From assembly GCF_000374525.1 (NCBI RefSeq), contig NZ_KB894574.1, positions 124,001 to 188,000 of the forward strand: a DNA stretch of 64,000 nt, in the 5' to 3' direction. Both the position numbers and the translations under genes were made by a program. The stretch's first letter is position 1, and each line of letters starts with the position of its first letter. This DNA comes from Amorphus coralli DSM 19760 (GTDB taxonomy: Bacteria; Pseudomonadota; Alphaproteobacteria; Rhizobiales; Amorphaceae). Below are positions 8,694-18,218 of this stretch, one piece after another. Below the pieces are notes generated by a model. That model made no database searches. It was not told where the DNA came from and worked only from the letters and a program-made list of their open reading frames with translations.

Positions 8694-9817
8694 GCGCGCA
8701 GCCTCTCCGCCAGCAGATCAGCATAGAAGCGCGCCGTACCGGCCACGCCGAGCGGCGCGACGAGGGAGCGGTTTCGGATCGCATGGTCCTCGAAGAGCGA
8801 AGGATCTCGAACGTAGCGCTCGACCCGTTCGACGAACGCGTCCGTGGTCGGCGCGCACCTGAAACCGTTCTTCCCGTCTTCGACCAAAGTGCCGACCCCA
8901 AGCACCCGATCGCTCACCACCACCCCCATGCCGGACGCCATGGCTTCGAGGATCGTGAAGTTGCCGTTGGAGAAGCAGGCGGGAAGGATTAGAATGTCCG
9001 AGTGCGCATAGACGTCCGAAAGGTCCTCCCAGGATTTGAGTCCGGTGAGGAACTCCACATCACCCGCCAGCCCGAGTTCATCGATCCGCTGCCTGCAGCG
9101 AGATCCCAGCTCACCGGCGGCATTCATGGCAAGCCGCGTTCCCGGATGCCTGTCGCGAACGGCGGCGAAGATCTCGATCGCACCGATCGGATTGTAGATC
9201 TCGGTCATCCGGTTGGCGAAGAGCAGCGTGTAGGCGTCCTTTGCGCCTCGGATCGGGTGGTTCAGATAGTCGTCGATATCGGCGGCATAACGTCCGGCGA
9301 CAACAGCATCGCCGAAGCCGAACTCGTCGCGAAACTGCGGAACGATGTCTTCCGAAGTGGTCATGACCAGATCGACATCCCGATAGAGATGGCGGATCGC
9401 ACGCCATGCGGGGCCATTGCTCCGCAAGTGTCCCTTGGAATCCCGCGATCGCTCCGTCAGTACCACTGTCCGACGTCCGTTCCGGCGCGCCCAGCGGTAC
9501 GCGCTGTAGTTCGCCGGAATGGAAAAGCCGCCAAGCATGACGACGTCCGGATCGAAGTCCTCGATCAGCCGAGACAGACCGGTCACCACGTAGCGGCCCT
9601 GAAGCAGGCCGGACGGGACAAAGCGGACCTGGTCAAGAACGCGGCAATTTGGACCGAGATCGATCCGCCACCAGGCGCCCCGCGTCCGGTCGGGATGTTC
9701 GTAGAACCAGAACTCTGCATCGAAATAGGGCTGCAGCGCCTCGCACAGCTTGATCTGGTGCGGGACCGCAATCGAACTGAGAAAGAGCAGCCGGTCGCGC
9801 CGGGGAAACCTTTCCAT
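8690..9817 (-). CDS. family 4-type (GT-B) glycosyltransferase
   Basis: Protein of 375 aa. Two Rossmann-like halves are visible. The C-terminal half has LLFANRMTEIYNP, the nucleotide-sugar contact region, then DILILPACFSNGNFTILEAMASGMGVV, the E(x7)E-type donor-binding motif of GT4 enzymes. HSDILILP and RCAPTTDAFVERV are also family-typical. It is cytoplasmic and acts on the lipid-linked intermediate. The ATG at 9817 follows the acyltransferase stop by 9 bases. Donor and acceptor are unknown. Confidence 0.84.
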   Translation of the reverse strand: MERFPRRDRLLFLSSIAVPHQIKLCEALQPYFDAEFWFYEHPDRTRGAWWRIDLGPNCRVLDQVRFVPSGLLQGRYVVTGLSRLIEDFDPDVVMLGGFSIPANYSAYRWARRNGRRTVVLTERSRDSKGHLRSNGPAWRAIRHLYRDVDLVMTTSEDIVPQFRDEFGFGDAVVAGRYAADIDDYLNHPIRGAKDAYTLLFANRMTEIYNPIGAIEIFAAVRDRHPGTRLAMNAAGELGSRCRQRIDELGLAGDVEFLTGLKSWEDLSDVYAHSDILILPACFSNGNFTILEAMASGMGVVVSDRVLGVGTLVEDGKNGFRCAPTTDAFVERVERYVRDPSLFEDHAIRNRSLVAPLGVAGTARFYADLLAERLRA

Positions 9818-9826
9818 TGCGTTGGT

Positions 9827-10408
9827 CTAGGCCTCGCCGTTTTCCGGCGCGCCCTGTCCGGACAATAAACGGGCTTCCAGGTCCAGCAGATCACGGCTGC
9901 GCTCGCCGACCTGGCGGCCGCCCGCGTAGATGCCGAATGCCGCGCACGAAGCCTTCACCAGGCTCAGCGCACCGATGGCCACCCCCTCCTCCAGCGTCAC
10001 GCCCGGCAGAATGACCGAGCCCGACCCGACGATCACATGCTTTCCGAAAAAGACGTCGTCGACCTGCACGCTCTTGAAGCGCGCTGGCACCATTGGATTG
10101 GTCATCGATCGTCCTGAGTAATCATCGTTCGATGAATAGATCGAAACGCGAGAAGAAATGTTGCAGAAATCGCAAATACGGATCCGGCCCGTCCCAATCA
10201 GACTGGAATAGACTGCAATGTGTACATAGTCGCCGATCTCAATTCCACCTTCACCCGCCGAAAGAACGCAGAAATCATCGATACGAACATTGCTGCCAAG
10301 CGATATGTCGCCGGGATTGTACAAGGAGGACTTGCGCGAGATGAGGACGTTTTCGCCGAACCGCCCCAGCCCCAGATCTGCAAGCTCGTCATCCGTGTAA
10401 AAGGCCAT
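9827..10408 (-). CDS. left-handed beta-helix (hexapeptide) acyltransferase, sugar O- or N-acetyltransferase
   Basis: Protein of 193 aa made largely of imperfect hexapeptide turns between residues 25 and 165 (GSNVRIDDFCVLSAG, VHIAVYSSLIG, GKHVIVGSGSVILPGVTL, GVAIGALSLV), the LbH fold of the WbbJ/Maa and VioB/FdtC groups. These trimeric enzymes use acetyl-CoA. Its ATG shares a base with the stop of the DegT aminotransferase (TGATG), so the natural reading is acetylation of the amino sugar made by that aminotransferase. The middle of the gene is lower in G+C than its neighbours. An O-acetyltransferase acting on another sugar is the alternative. Confidence 0.78.
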   Translation of the reverse strand: MAFYTDDELADLGLGRFGENVLISRKSSLYNPGDISLGSNVRIDDFCVLSAGEGGIEIGDYVHIAVYSSLIGTGRIRICDFCNISSRVSIYSSNDDYSGRSMTNPMVPARFKSVQVDDVFFGKHVIVGSGSVILPGVTLEEGVAIGALSLVKASCAAFGIYAGGRQVGERSRDLLDLEARLLSGQGAPENGEA

Positions 10409-11520
10409 CAGCGCGCCTCCCGGATGGCGTCGATGACCCGGTCCTGAACGTCCGCCGTGAGGGTTGGGTACATCGGCAGGCAGATGACCTCGCTGGCGAC
10501 CCGCGTGGCAACCGGCAGGTTGTGGGCGGCGGCGCTCGGCAGGCCGCGATACATCGGCATCGTGCTGATCAGGGGATAAAAATAGCGGCGCCCGAAGATG
10601 CCCCGGTCCTTCAGATGGGCGTAGAGCCCATCACGCGAGACGCTGAAGGACTCCGTCACCCGGATGGGGAAATAGGCGTGATTGTACCGCGTCTCCGCAG
10701 GTTCGGACGGGAGCACGAGGCCTTCCATGCCGCCAAGCGCGTCGTGGTAGCGGCGATGCACCGCGCTGCGCCGCTCGATCGCCTCGTCGATATGCCGAAG
10801 CTGAAGCAGGCCCATGGCCGCCTGCACCTCATTCATCTTTCCATTTATGCCCGCCTCGACGACGGTCACTTCGTCGGCGAAGCCGAAATTCTTCAGGTAG
10901 TCGATATGCTGCTTGGTCTCGGCATCCGGGCAGACGATCGCTCCGCCCTCGAAGGTGTTGAAGACCTTGGTGGCGTGGAAGCTCAAAACCGAGAGATCGC
11001 CGTGCCGCAGCAGGCTTTCTCCGCGAAAGCCGACGCCAAAGGCATGGGCGGCATCATAGATCACCTTCAGGCCTTGGGCGCTGGCGATCTCGCCGATCCG
11101 ACCGACCTCCGACGGAACACCGTAACAGTGCACCGGAAGGATCGCGGTCGCTTCCGGGCCGATCGCCGCCTCGATCCGGTCCGGGTCGAGATTCATCGTT
11201 TCCGCATCGATGTCGACGAAGACCGGAGTGAGATTGTTCCAGACAAGCGAATGCGCGGTCGCCACGAACGAATAGGGCGTGGTGATCACCTCGCCGGTGA
11301 TGTCCAGCGCCTGCAGGGCGGTGACGAGCGCAATCGTTCCGTTGGTGAATAGGGAGAGGTGCTCGACGCCCAGATAGTCCGCGAGCGCGCGTTCGAACTC
11401 CTGGTGGAAGGCGCCATTGTTGGTCAGCCATTTCCGCTCCCAGATCGCCTCCAGATAGGGAACGAAGTCCTCAAGCGGCGGCAGGAAGGGTTCCGTGACA
11501 TGGATCGGGCGGTCAGTCAC
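10408..11520 (-). CDS. DegT/DnrJ/EryC1/StrS PLP-dependent sugar aminotransferase, VioA-like
   Basis: Protein of 370 aa from a GTG whose GTGA overlaps the upstream gene. The PLP lysine is K185 in FHATKVFNT, the PLP-pyridine aspartate is D156 in IYDAAHAFG, and NGTIALVTAL near residue 60 binds the phosphate. The N-terminal TEPFLPPLEDF and KWLTNNG patterns resemble VioA, which converts dTDP-4-keto-6-deoxyglucose to dTDP-4-amino-4,6-dideoxyglucose. That keto sugar is the product of RfbB, encoded in the same operon. No FdtA/QdtA-type 3,4-ketoisomerase is present, which argues against a 3-amino product. The VioA assignment rests on recalled family patterns and is an inference. Confidence 0.85.
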   Translation of the reverse strand: MTDRPIHVTEPFLPPLEDFVPYLEAIWERKWLTNNGAFHQEFERALADYLGVEHLSLFTNGTIALVTALQALDITGEVITTPYSFVATAHSLVWNNLTPVFVDIDAETMNLDPDRIEAAIGPEATAILPVHCYGVPSEVGRIGEIASAQGLKVIYDAAHAFGVGFRGESLLRHGDLSVLSFHATKVFNTFEGGAIVCPDAETKQHIDYLKNFGFADEVTVVEAGINGKMNEVQAAMGLLQLRHIDEAIERRSAVHRRYHDALGGMEGLVLPSEPAETRYNHAYFPIRVTESFSVSRDGLYAHLKDRGIFGRRYFYPLISTMPMYRGLPSAAAHNLPVATRVASEVICLPMYPTLTADVQDRVIDAIREAR

Positions 11521-12557
11521 TGGCCGGCTACCTCGCGGTAGAGCGCGAGATAGGCATTCGCCACCCTTTCCGGGGAGTAGCGCTCGACATTCCGAAGGCC
11601 TGCATCCACCACGGCCTGCCGATAGGCAGGGTCCTCCAGAATGCGATCGAACCCGGCGCGGATCGACGCCACGTCGAGCGGATCGACCAGGCAGGCGCCA
11701 TCGCCGGCGACATCTCGAAGCGGCGCGACGTCGCTTGTCACCAGTGGACGACCGATGGCTTGCGCCTCGATGATCGGAACGCCGAAGCCCTCGCCGGTGG
11801 AGGCGAAGGCGACAATATCGCAGTCGACATAGAGGGCGTGCAGCGCCTCGGTCGACAGGTCGACATGGGTCTCGTGATCGATCCCGTTGCGCTCAAGCGC
11901 CGTGGCAAGCTCAGCGTCGATCCGGCCGACGAGCACCAGGGTCACATCGAGGCCGCGAAGCGCTTCCGCCAGGCGGACCACGTTCTTGTAGGGTTTGGTG
12001 CCCACCTGCAGGATCCGGATGCGCCCGCGCGGAAACGGTTTCGGCGAGGGCCGGAACTGCGGTCGATGGCAATTGTCGACGACCCTGACTGTCGAAGGAT
12101 CCGCCTGAAGATCATGGCAGATGGCTGATCTGGTCTCGTCGGACACCGCCGTTGTGGCCGCTGCCCGGCGCATCGGGAGCAGCATCCAGAACCATTTGTA
12201 GAGCCAGCGTTTCGCCCCAGTCAGGCCAAACCGGAAATTGCCGAGATCATGGATGGTAATGACCGTCTTCCGACGCGGCAGAAGCAGCGCCAGATAGGTG
12301 ATGTCGCCGGTCACGTGGTAGATATCGGCATCCAGCCGCCGCAGCGCGAGCGCATCCGCCAGCGCCATTGAGCGGCCCCGCGCCTCGTACTCGACGACAT
12401 CTGCCTGGCGGCTGACTTCACCGGCAATCGCATGGAAGAGCTCCTCGATGCTGAAGGCATTCGATCTCCGCTTCCTGTAGACATATGCGATGCAGATACC
12501 CCCACGTGACGGGAAATCCTGAATAAGGGCGAGATCACGCAAGCTTCTGGACGACAA
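11517..12557 (-). CDS. family 4 (GT-B) glycosyltransferase with a probable TTG start
   Basis: About 346 aa. ITIHDLGNFRFG and AVSDETRSAI lie in the N-terminal half. The C-terminal half has ILQVGTKPYKNV, VDCDIVAFASTGEGFGVPIIEAQAIGRPLV (donor-site E(x7)E) and a typical tail ending YSPERVANAYLALY, a mannosyltransferase-like GT4 pattern. The frame has no ATG between the upstream stop at 12535 and the first beta strand (ICIAYVYR). A TTG at 12557 preceded by GGAGGGGG is the best start and overlaps the upstream methyltransferase by 23 bases. An ATG at 12653 would overlap it by 119 bases. The substrate is unknown. Confidence 0.8.
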   Translation of the reverse strand: MSSRSLRDLALIQDFPSRGGICIAYVYRKRRSNAFSIEELFHAIAGEVSRQADVVEYEARGRSMALADALALRRLDADIYHVTGDITYLALLLPRRKTVITIHDLGNFRFGLTGAKRWLYKWFWMLLPMRRAAATTAVSDETRSAICHDLQADPSTVRVVDNCHRPQFRPSPKPFPRGRIRILQVGTKPYKNVVRLAEALRGLDVTLVLVGRIDAELATALERNGIDHETHVDLSTEALHALYVDCDIVAFASTGEGFGVPIIEAQAIGRPLVTSDVAPLRDVAGDGACLVDPLDVASIRAGFDRILEDPAYRQAVVDAGLRNVERYSPERVANAYLALYREVAGQ

Positions 12558-13455
12558 TCCCCCCTCCACGACAAATGAGGCGACCAAAAAGCCCCGGATG
12601 AGAGACTGCGTACCAACGCCTAGACTTGAAATAGGCAAGTGCAGCATGGGCATCCATACTTACAAAGGCGTCATCGTCGGATACGTGAGGAAATCTGTCC
12701 CACAGGCTAAAGTCCGGCGAAAGCCTTCTATAGTCCAGTGATACAGAACAACCCAGACTAAGCTTGAACTCTCGCCAGAAACGGCTTGGTATCGCGATCA
12801 CCATGCGAAACACGATCCATTCTCGAAGGGGTATCGCAAACTTGCCGACGCGCTCGGCGATAGTGAGATCGGAATAAGGTCGCTGTTGAAGCTTCTTGAC
12901 TGTCCATGGCCGGCAGTTCCACGCAGGACAAAGAAACGCAACGCCTCCAGGTTTCACGACTCGGGAAATCTCGTCGAACGCCAGTTCGACTTCCGGCACG
13001 TGTTCGAGCGTTGCAAAGCTGAAAAGAAAATCGACCGACTCGTCCTTCAGTGGAAGGGCGCGCGCATCCGCTTCCGCGACACGGAGCACCTCGCCGTGGC
13101 GCTGTTTCGCGAGGCGGAGTGCCGTTCCCGAATACTCGAAACCGAGCCAGTTCGCATGACAGCGGTGAAGATCGCCCAAACCGCAGCCAACTTCCACGAC
13201 ACGAGCATCGTTACCCAGCCTCAATTTGCCGAGCCATGCCCTGACAGCCTCCATCTGAATGTTCGGCCTCGTGTCTAGGGCGCCCGGCAACAGCCCGGCA
13301 TAGTTGTGGCCTCCGACCTCATAGACGGTGTCGTAGAGCGACTTGGTGCTGGAGGCATCCAAGCTTTTTCGTGCAGAGGAGGACTTCTCATGCCGACAGA
13401 TCATTGTTGCTGACAAGCCTTCCCCGACAGTCTCGGTTTCCCGGTACGCACCCAT
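12535..13455 (-). CDS. class I SAM-dependent methyltransferase (lower G+C)
   Basis: Protein of 306 aa with VVEVGCGLGDLH near residues 86-97 as SAM motif I, FLFSFATLEHVPEVE near 148 and RVVKPGGVAFLCPAW near 165-180. The C-terminal 120 residues do not resemble a standard domain to me. The gene is visibly poorer in G+C than the rest of the locus, a frequent sign of recent acquisition in O-antigen regions. The start at 13455 is the first ATG after the preceding stop, and M18 is a possible shorter start. It follows the SDR gene by 17 bases. A sugar methyltransferase role is inferred from context. Confidence 0.75.
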   Translation of the reverse strand: MGAYRETETVGEGLSATMICRHEKSSSARKSLDASSTKSLYDTVYEVGGHNYAGLLPGALDTRPNIQMEAVRAWLGKLRLGNDARVVEVGCGLGDLHRCHANWLGFEYSGTALRLAKQRHGEVLRVAEADARALPLKDESVDFLFSFATLEHVPEVELAFDEISRVVKPGGVAFLCPAWNCRPWTVKKLQQRPYSDLTIAERVGKFAIPLREWIVFRMVIAIPSRFWREFKLSLGCSVSLDYRRLSPDFSLWDRFPHVSDDDAFVSMDAHAALAYFKSRRWYAVSHPGLFGRLICRGGGIVVQKLA

Positions 13456-13472
13456 AATTCGCAGGCGCCTTG

Positions 13473-14480
13473 CTAGGGCACGCTCGACAAAAGCCTATCG
13501 AAATAGGCGATCGTGCGCTTCAGGCCCTCTTCCAGTGCAGTCGTCGGCTGCCAGCCGAGCGCATCGCGCGCCAGCGTGATGTCGGGCTGGCGCTGCAGCG
13601 GATCGTTTTCGGGGAGCGGCTTGTGCACCAGAGACGACGTCGATCCGACCATCTCGATAACCAGATCGGCCAGTTGCCGGATGGTGAACTCCCGCGGATT
13701 GCCGATATTGACGGGCCCGGTGAAGTCGTCCGGTGTCGCCATCAGCCGCCTGAATCCGTCGATCATGTCGTCGACGAAACAGAACGACCGCGTCTGGCTG
13801 CCATCGCCATAAATGGTGATGGCCTCCCCCCGCAGCGCCTGCACGATGAAGTTGGAGACCACACGCCCGTCGTTGGGGTGCATGCGGGGGCCGTAGGTGT
13901 TGAAGATCCGGGCCACCTTCACCGGCATGCCGTGCTGCCGGCGATAGTCGAAGAACAGCGTCTCCGCGCAGCGCTTGCCCTCGTCGTAGCAGGAGCGCGG
14001 CCCGATCGGATTGACGTTGCCCCAGTAGCTCTCCGGCTGGGGATGGATCCTTGGGTCGCCGTAGACCTCGCTCGTGGAGGCCTGCATGATCGGGCAGCGC
14101 AGGCGCTTGGCGAGCCCCAGAAGGTTGATCGCCCCATGCACCGACGTCTTGGTCGTCTGGACGGGATCGTGCTGATAGTGTATCGGCGAAGCCGGGCAGG
14201 CGAGGTTGTAGATCTCGTCGACCTCGACATAGAGCGGAAAGGTCACGTCGTGGCGCATCAGCTCGAAGCGCTTCTGGCCGATCAGGTGCTCGATGTTCTG
14301 CCGCCCGCTCGTGAAGAAGTTGTCGACGCACAGGACCTCGTCACCTTCCGCGATCAGGCGCTCGCAGAGATGCGAGCCCATGAACCCAGCGCCGCCGGTG
14401 ACGAGCACGCGCTTGCGCACGCCGAGCGAACTCCGTCCGGACGCAGGGTAGGGGCATATCGTGGTACTGCGATCGGACAT
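13473..14480 (-). CDS. NAD-dependent SDR, UDP-glucuronate decarboxylase (UDP-xylose synthase) type
   Basis: About 335 aa. TGGAGFMG (28-35) binds NAD and YDEGK (Y165, K169) is the catalytic pair. [12 protein letters not shown] (about 92-103), STSEVYGDP and [18 protein letters not shown] are characteristic of the UXS/UDP-glucuronate decarboxylase group, which makes UDP-xylose from UDP-glucuronate. The ATG at 14480 has AAGAGG upstream and gives a normal N-terminus. A longer start at 14546 is possible but lacks this support. It sits 69 bases after rfbA. Related SDRs make dTDP-fucose or GDP sugars, so the exact product is not certain. Confidence 0.83.
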   Translation of the reverse strand: MSDRSTTICPYPASGRSSLGVRKRVLVTGGAGFMGSHLCERLIAEGDEVLCVDNFFTSGRQNIEHLIGQKRFELMRHDVTFPLYVEVDEIYNLACPASPIHYQHDPVQTTKTSVHGAINLLGLAKRLRCPIMQASTSEVYGDPRIHPQPESYWGNVNPIGPRSCYDEGKRCAETLFFDYRRQHGMPVKVARIFNTYGPRMHPNDGRVVSNFIVQALRGEAITIYGDGSQTRSFCFVDDMIDGFRRLMATPDDFTGPVNIGNPREFTIRQLADLVIEMVGSTSSLVHKPLPENDPLQRQPDITLARDALGWQPTTALEEGLKRTIAYFDRLLSSVP

Positions 14481-14549
14481 GGCACAGCCTCTTGGACCGT
14501 GTAGCAGATGGAAATCAACACCTTTTGATTGCGAATCTGCCGGCACAAA

Positions 14550-15419
14550 TCAAGCAGGATCGACAAGGGTCGCGATGTAGCGGCCATAATCGCTTGCGCC
14601 GAAGGCTGCAGCCAGGACCAGAAGCTCGGTGCGGCTGATCCAGCCGCGCGAATAGGCGATCTCTTCCGGACAGGCGATCCGCAACCCCTGCCGATGCTCC
14701 AGCGCGCGGACATACTCTGCTGCCTGCATCAGCGATTCCGGCGTCCCTGTATCCAGCCAGGCAAAGCCCCGACCGACACGCTGCACCGCCAGGTCGCCCC
14801 TTTCCATGTAGGTCCGGTTGACGTCCGTGATCTCAAGCTCGCCTCGGTCGGAGGGCCGCAGCGCCCGCGCGATCGACGGCGCATCGCCGTCGTAGAGATA
14901 GAGACCGGTCACGGCCCAGTTCGAGCGCGGCCGCTTCGGTTTCTCCTCGATGGACGTGGCCTTGCCGTCCTGCGACAGGGTGACCACGCCGTACCGGCCC
15001 GGGTCGCCGACCTGGTAGGCGAAGATCGTGCCGCCGGACAGGCTTGCGACCGCCTCTCCCAACAACTCCGGAAGACCGTGACCGTAGAAAATGTTGTCGC
15101 CGAGTATCAGTGCGCACGGCCCGCCCTCCAGAAAGTCCTCGCCGATCGTCAACGCCTGGGCGAGGCCTTCCGGGCGCGGCTGCTCGGCATAGGTGAGCGA
15201 CAGGCCCCACTGGCTTCCGTCGCCGAGCATCTGTCGGAAGAGCGGCACATCGCGAGGCGTGGATATCACCAGGATCTCCCGGATCCCGGCCAGCATCAGC
15301 GTGGTCAGCGGATAGTAGACCATCGGCTTGTTGTAGACTGGCAGGAGCTGCTTGGAGACGACATGGGTCATCGGATAGAGGCGCGTTCCGCTGCCTCCCG
15401 CGAGAATGATGCCCTTCAT
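14550..15419 (-). CDS. rfbA: glucose-1-phosphate thymidylyltransferase
   Basis: Protein of 289 aa, the normal RmlA length. [11 protein letters not shown] (8-18) is the nucleotidyltransferase signature, followed by [23 protein letters not shown] near residue 110, [20 protein letters not shown] near 165 and [12 protein letters not shown] near 225 are all RmlA-specific. The enzyme condenses dTTP with glucose-1-phosphate, the first step of dTDP-rhamnose synthesis. Its ATG overlaps the rfbD stop (ATGA). The frame is open far upstream, but that stretch is the out-of-frame shadow of rfbD. It is the last gene of the rfbBCDA set. Confidence 0.97.
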   Translation of the reverse strand: MKGIILAGGSGTRLYPMTHVVSKQLLPVYNKPMVYYPLTTLMLAGIREILVISTPRDVPLFRQMLGDGSQWGLSLTYAEQPRPEGLAQALTIGEDFLEGGPCALILGDNIFYGHGLPELLGEAVASLSGGTIFAYQVGDPGRYGVVTLSQDGKATSIEEKPKRPRSNWAVTGLYLYDGDAPSIARALRPSDRGELEITDVNRTYMERGDLAVQRVGRGFAWLDTGTPESLMQAAEYVRALEHRQGLRIACPEEIAYSRGWISRTELLVLAAAFGASDYGRYIATLVDPA

Positions 15420-16312
15420 CGGATGGTTCCTTCCCGAATGATCCGCTCGACGCAGATCCGCAGCGATGACCGCCAGTCGGGCAGCCGGATGCCGTGCACG
15501 GTGGCGAGCTTTCTCGTATCGAGGCGCGAGTTCAGCGGACGGCGCGCCGGCGTCGGATAGTCCGCGCTGGCGATGCGGATCACCCGTGCCGACGGCCCAC
15601 CGGCTGCAGCCGATACCGCGAACGCTGTCTCCGCCACGTCGGCCCAGGAGGCCTCGCCGCCGTTCGCCACGTGGAAGATGCCGCGCAGGCCCATGTCCCC
15701 CGGACGAGTTGCAAGGCTGAAGGCGACTGCGAGGGCCGCTTCGGCGAGGTCCCCGGCGTAGGTCGGAGCGCCAACCTGGTCGTCGACGACCTTTACGGCT
15801 TCCCGATCTTCCGCCAGACGCAGCATGGTGCGCACGAAGTTCCGCCCGTACGGCGCATGGACCCAGGAGGTGCGCAGAATTGCGCAATTGTGCGCAGAAT
15901 TGCGCACCGCATCCTCGGACGCGAGTTTCGTGGCTCCGTAGACGCCCAGGGGATGGGTCGGGTCGGTCTCGCGCCAGGGCCGTGCGCCGCTGCCGTCGAA
16001 CACGTAATCCGACGAGACATGGATGACCGGCACCCCGAGCGCTGCGGCCGCCCGGGCAACGGCTTCGGCCCCTTCCACGTTGATCGCATGCGCGACGTCC
16101 ACCTCGCTTTCCGCTCGGTCCACGTCGGTGTAGGCGGCCGCATTGAGGATGGCGGTGGGTCGGACACTTGCCAGTTTTTCGGCCAGGCCTGCCGGTGAGG
16201 CGAGATCGAGCTCGGGCCGACCCAGGAAAACAGGCTGCCACCCGACCGTCTCCGCCCGTTCGGCGAGCGCGCGGGCGAGTTGCCCCGATCGTCCGATCAC
16301 GGCGATACGCAT
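15416..16312 (-). CDS. rfbD: dTDP-4-dehydrorhamnose reductase
   Basis: About 298 aa, matching Rml[12 protein letters not shown] at the N-terminus binds NADPH, DYVFDG and [12 protein letters not shown] hold the SDR YxxxK pair, and [15 protein letters not shown] is family-typical. It reduces dTDP-4-keto-rhamnose to dTDP-rhamnose. TAGGGG lies upstream of the ATG at 16312, 9 bases after rfbC. Positions 15871-15906, coding for part of [14 protein letters not shown], are a 20-bp tandem repeat of 1.8 copies built from TGCGCA every 10 bp. The segment still has the same length as in E. coli RmlD, so the frame is intact here. Confidence 0.95.
   Translation of the reverse strand: MRIAVIGRSGQLARALAERAETVGWQPVFLGRPELDLASPAGLAEKLASVRPTAILNAAAYTDVDRAESEVDVAHAINVEGAEAVARAAAALGVPVIHVSSDYVFDGSGARPWRETDPTHPLGVYGATKLASEDAVRNSAHNCAILRTSWVHAPYGRNFVRTMLRLAEDREAVKVVDDQVGAPTYAGDLAEAALAVAFSLATRPGDMGLRGIFHVANGGEASWADVAETAFAVSAAAGGPSARVIRIASADYPTPARRPLNSRLDTRKLATVHGIRLPDWRSSLRICVERIIREGTIR
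15871..15906. repeat. 20-bp tandem repeat inside rfbD (TGCGCA at exact 10-bp spacing)
   Basis: TGCGCA occurs at 15871, 15881, 15891 and 15901. The 16-base string TGCGCAGAATTGCGCA is present twice (15871-15886 and 15891-15906), separated by ATTG, giving a perfect period of 20. Gain or loss of one unit is not a multiple of three and would shift the rfbD frame. Confidence 0.85.
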
Positions 16313-16320
16313 CGCGGCCC

Positions 16321-16884
16321 CTACCGGTCCCATTCGGAGATCGCCGGCAGTTGGGCAAGCCTTGGCAGGTCCCGATCCTTGTCGGAGAGAACCGCCTCGC
16401 CAGGGTCTACCGGCCAGTCGATGCCGATGTCCGGGTCATCCCAGGCAAAACCGGCATCGTGGTCGGGCGAATAGAAGGCCGTGACCTTGTAGACAATCTC
16501 CACGTTGGATGTGAGCGAGCAGAAGCCGTGCGCGAAGCCTTTCGGCACGAAAAGCTGCAACCCATTGTCCGCCGAGAGTTCCTGCGCCACGAACCGGCCG
16601 AAGGTCGGCGAGGAATGCCGCATGTCCACGGCCACGTCGAAGACCGCCCCGCGGACCACGCGCACCAGCTTGTCCTGGGCAACGGGAGGGAACTGGAAAT
16701 GGAGCCCGCGTACCGTCCCTTTCGCGCTCGAGTGGGAATGGTTCTCCTGCACCCAGTCCACTGGCAGGCCGGCGTCGCGGAATACATCGTCGCGATAGAC
16801 TTCGGAGAAAAAGCCGCGATGGTCCCCGTGCCGGCGTGGCCGCACGATCATCACGTCCGGAATCGCGGTTGCCTCGATCTCCAC
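16321..16884 (-). CDS. rfbC: dTDP-4-dehydrorhamnose 3,5-epimerase
   Basis: About 187 aa from a GTG at 16884 preceded by GGGAGG. The protein then begins [16 protein letters not shown], the usual RmlC N-terminus. [16 protein letters not shown] and GTVRGLHFQ carry the substrate-binding arginine and catalytic histidine. [18 protein letters not shown] and [11 protein letters not shown] form the cupin core. The enzyme epimerises C3 and C5 of dTDP-4-keto-6-deoxyglucose. It starts 2 bases after the rfbB stop. Confidence 0.96.
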   Translation of the reverse strand: MEIEATAIPDVMIVRPRRHGDHRGFFSEVYRDDVFRDAGLPVDWVQENHSHSSAKGTVRGLHFQFPPVAQDKLVRVVRGAVFDVAVDMRHSSPTFGRFVAQELSADNGLQLFVPKGFAHGFCSLTSNVEIVYKVTAFYSPDHDAGFAWDDPDIGIDWPVDPGEAVLSDKDRDLPRLAQLPAISEWDR

Positions 16885-16886
16885 CT

Positions 16887-17972
16887 CTAGCGAGCCTCCC
16901 TCCCAGCAGCAGCGCCCGCGCCAACGGCACCCAACCGCTCGCCGCGATAGACGCGGCGTAGCGGCTCCCACCATGCCTGATTGTCGAGATACCAGCGGAT
17001 CGTCTTGCGCAGCCCGCCCTCGAAACTCTCGCTCGGGGACCAGTTGAGGTCGCGATCGATCCGCGACGCATCGATCGCGTAGCGCAGATCATGGCCGGGC
17101 CTGTCGGGCACGAAACGGATCAGGTCGGAGCGCGGGCCCGCCTCTCCCGGCACCATCTCGTCGAGAAGCGCACAGATCGTCCGCACCACCTCAATGTTCC
17201 GGACTTCGGTGCGACCGCCGATATTGTAGACGTCACCGGGCCGGCCCTCGGTGGCGACCAGCACCAGGGCGCGGGCGTGATCCTCGACAAACAGCCAATC
17301 GCGCACGTTGTCGCCGGTGCCGTAGACAGGCAGCGGCTGGCCGTCGAGTCCGTTCAGGATCATCAGCGGGATCAGCTTCTCGGGAAACTGAAAAGGCCCG
17401 TAATTGTTGGAGCAGTTGGTAACGATCGCCGGCAGGCCGTAGGTCTCGCGCCAGGCGCGCACGAAATGGTCCGAAGCCGCCTTCGACGCCGAGTAGGGCG
17501 AGTTCGGACGGTAGGCGGTCTCCTCGGTGAATTGCCCCTCGGAGCCGAGCGTGCCGTAAACCTCGTCGGTGGACACGTGGTGGAAACGGAACCGGTCGCG
17601 CTCGTCACCCGCCAGCGTCTGCCAGTGGCGCGAGACTTCCTGCAGCAGCGCGACGGTTCCGACGACGTTCGTCGTCACGAAGTCCATCGGCCCGTCGATC
17701 GAGCGGTCGACATGGGTTTCGGCAGCCAGGTTGAGAACGATATCCGGTCGGAAGTCGGCGAGGAGCGCGCCTACCCGGGGCGCGTCGCCGATGTCGGCGC
17801 GGATGAACCGGAAGCGGGGATTCGAGCGGACCGACGCCAAAGAGCTCAACGTGCCCGCGTAGGTGAGCTTGTCCAGCACAACCACGTCGGCATCGGTGTC
17901 CGACAGCAGAAGACGGACCACGGCCGAGCCGATGAAGCCCGCCCCTCCGGTTACCAGAAATCGCTTCGCCAC
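16887..17972 (-). CDS. rfbB: dTDP-glucose 4,6-dehydratase
   Basis: About 361 aa. TGGAGFIG (8-15) binds NAD, STDEVYG holds the catalytic Thr-Asp-Glu triad, and YSASK provides the Tyr/Lys pair. [26 protein letters not shown] and [13 protein letters not shown] are RmlB hallmarks. I chose the GTG at 17972, preceded by GGGAGA, which gives [11 protein letters not shown] start at 18056 would add an unlikely 28-residue tail. It makes dTDP-4-keto-6-deoxyglucose, the branch point for rhamnose and for the VioA-like aminotransferase. As the first gene of the rfb set it probably opens the operon, and the gap to 18219 should hold the promoter. Confidence 0.96.
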   Translation of the reverse strand: MAKRFLVTGGAGFIGSAVVRLLLSDTDADVVVLDKLTYAGTLSSLASVRSNPRFRFIRADIGDAPRVGALLADFRPDIVLNLAAETHVDRSIDGPMDFVTTNVVGTVALLQEVSRHWQTLAGDERDRFRFHHVSTDEVYGTLGSEGQFTEETAYRPNSPYSASKAASDHFVRAWRETYGLPAIVTNCSNNYGPFQFPEKLIPLMILNGLDGQPLPVYGTGDNVRDWLFVEDHARALVLVATEGRPGDVYNIGGRTEVRNIEVVRTICALLDEMVPGEAGPRSDLIRFVPDRPGHDLRYAIDASRIDRDLNWSPSESFEGGLRKTIRWYLDNQAWWEPLRRVYRGERLGAVGAGAAAGREAR

Positions 17973-18218
17973 GACGGTCTCCCGGCGGCTGCTGCACCAC
18001 CAGGATGAGGTGTGCGTCACCGATGACGCGTCGCTTAGCAGGGCGTCCCCGCGCATTCAACCAGCATTCTTACGTTGCAACCCCTCATCCCACTGGCGCC
18101 ATGCGCGTATCCGCGGCATTCATGTGCCGGTAGGCTTTGCCCCATCCCCCGAGGCGCCATGACGCTCGGCGACCCTCACGGCGCCCATCGCGCACCCCTT
18201 CAGACCGCAAGGCGCCAC

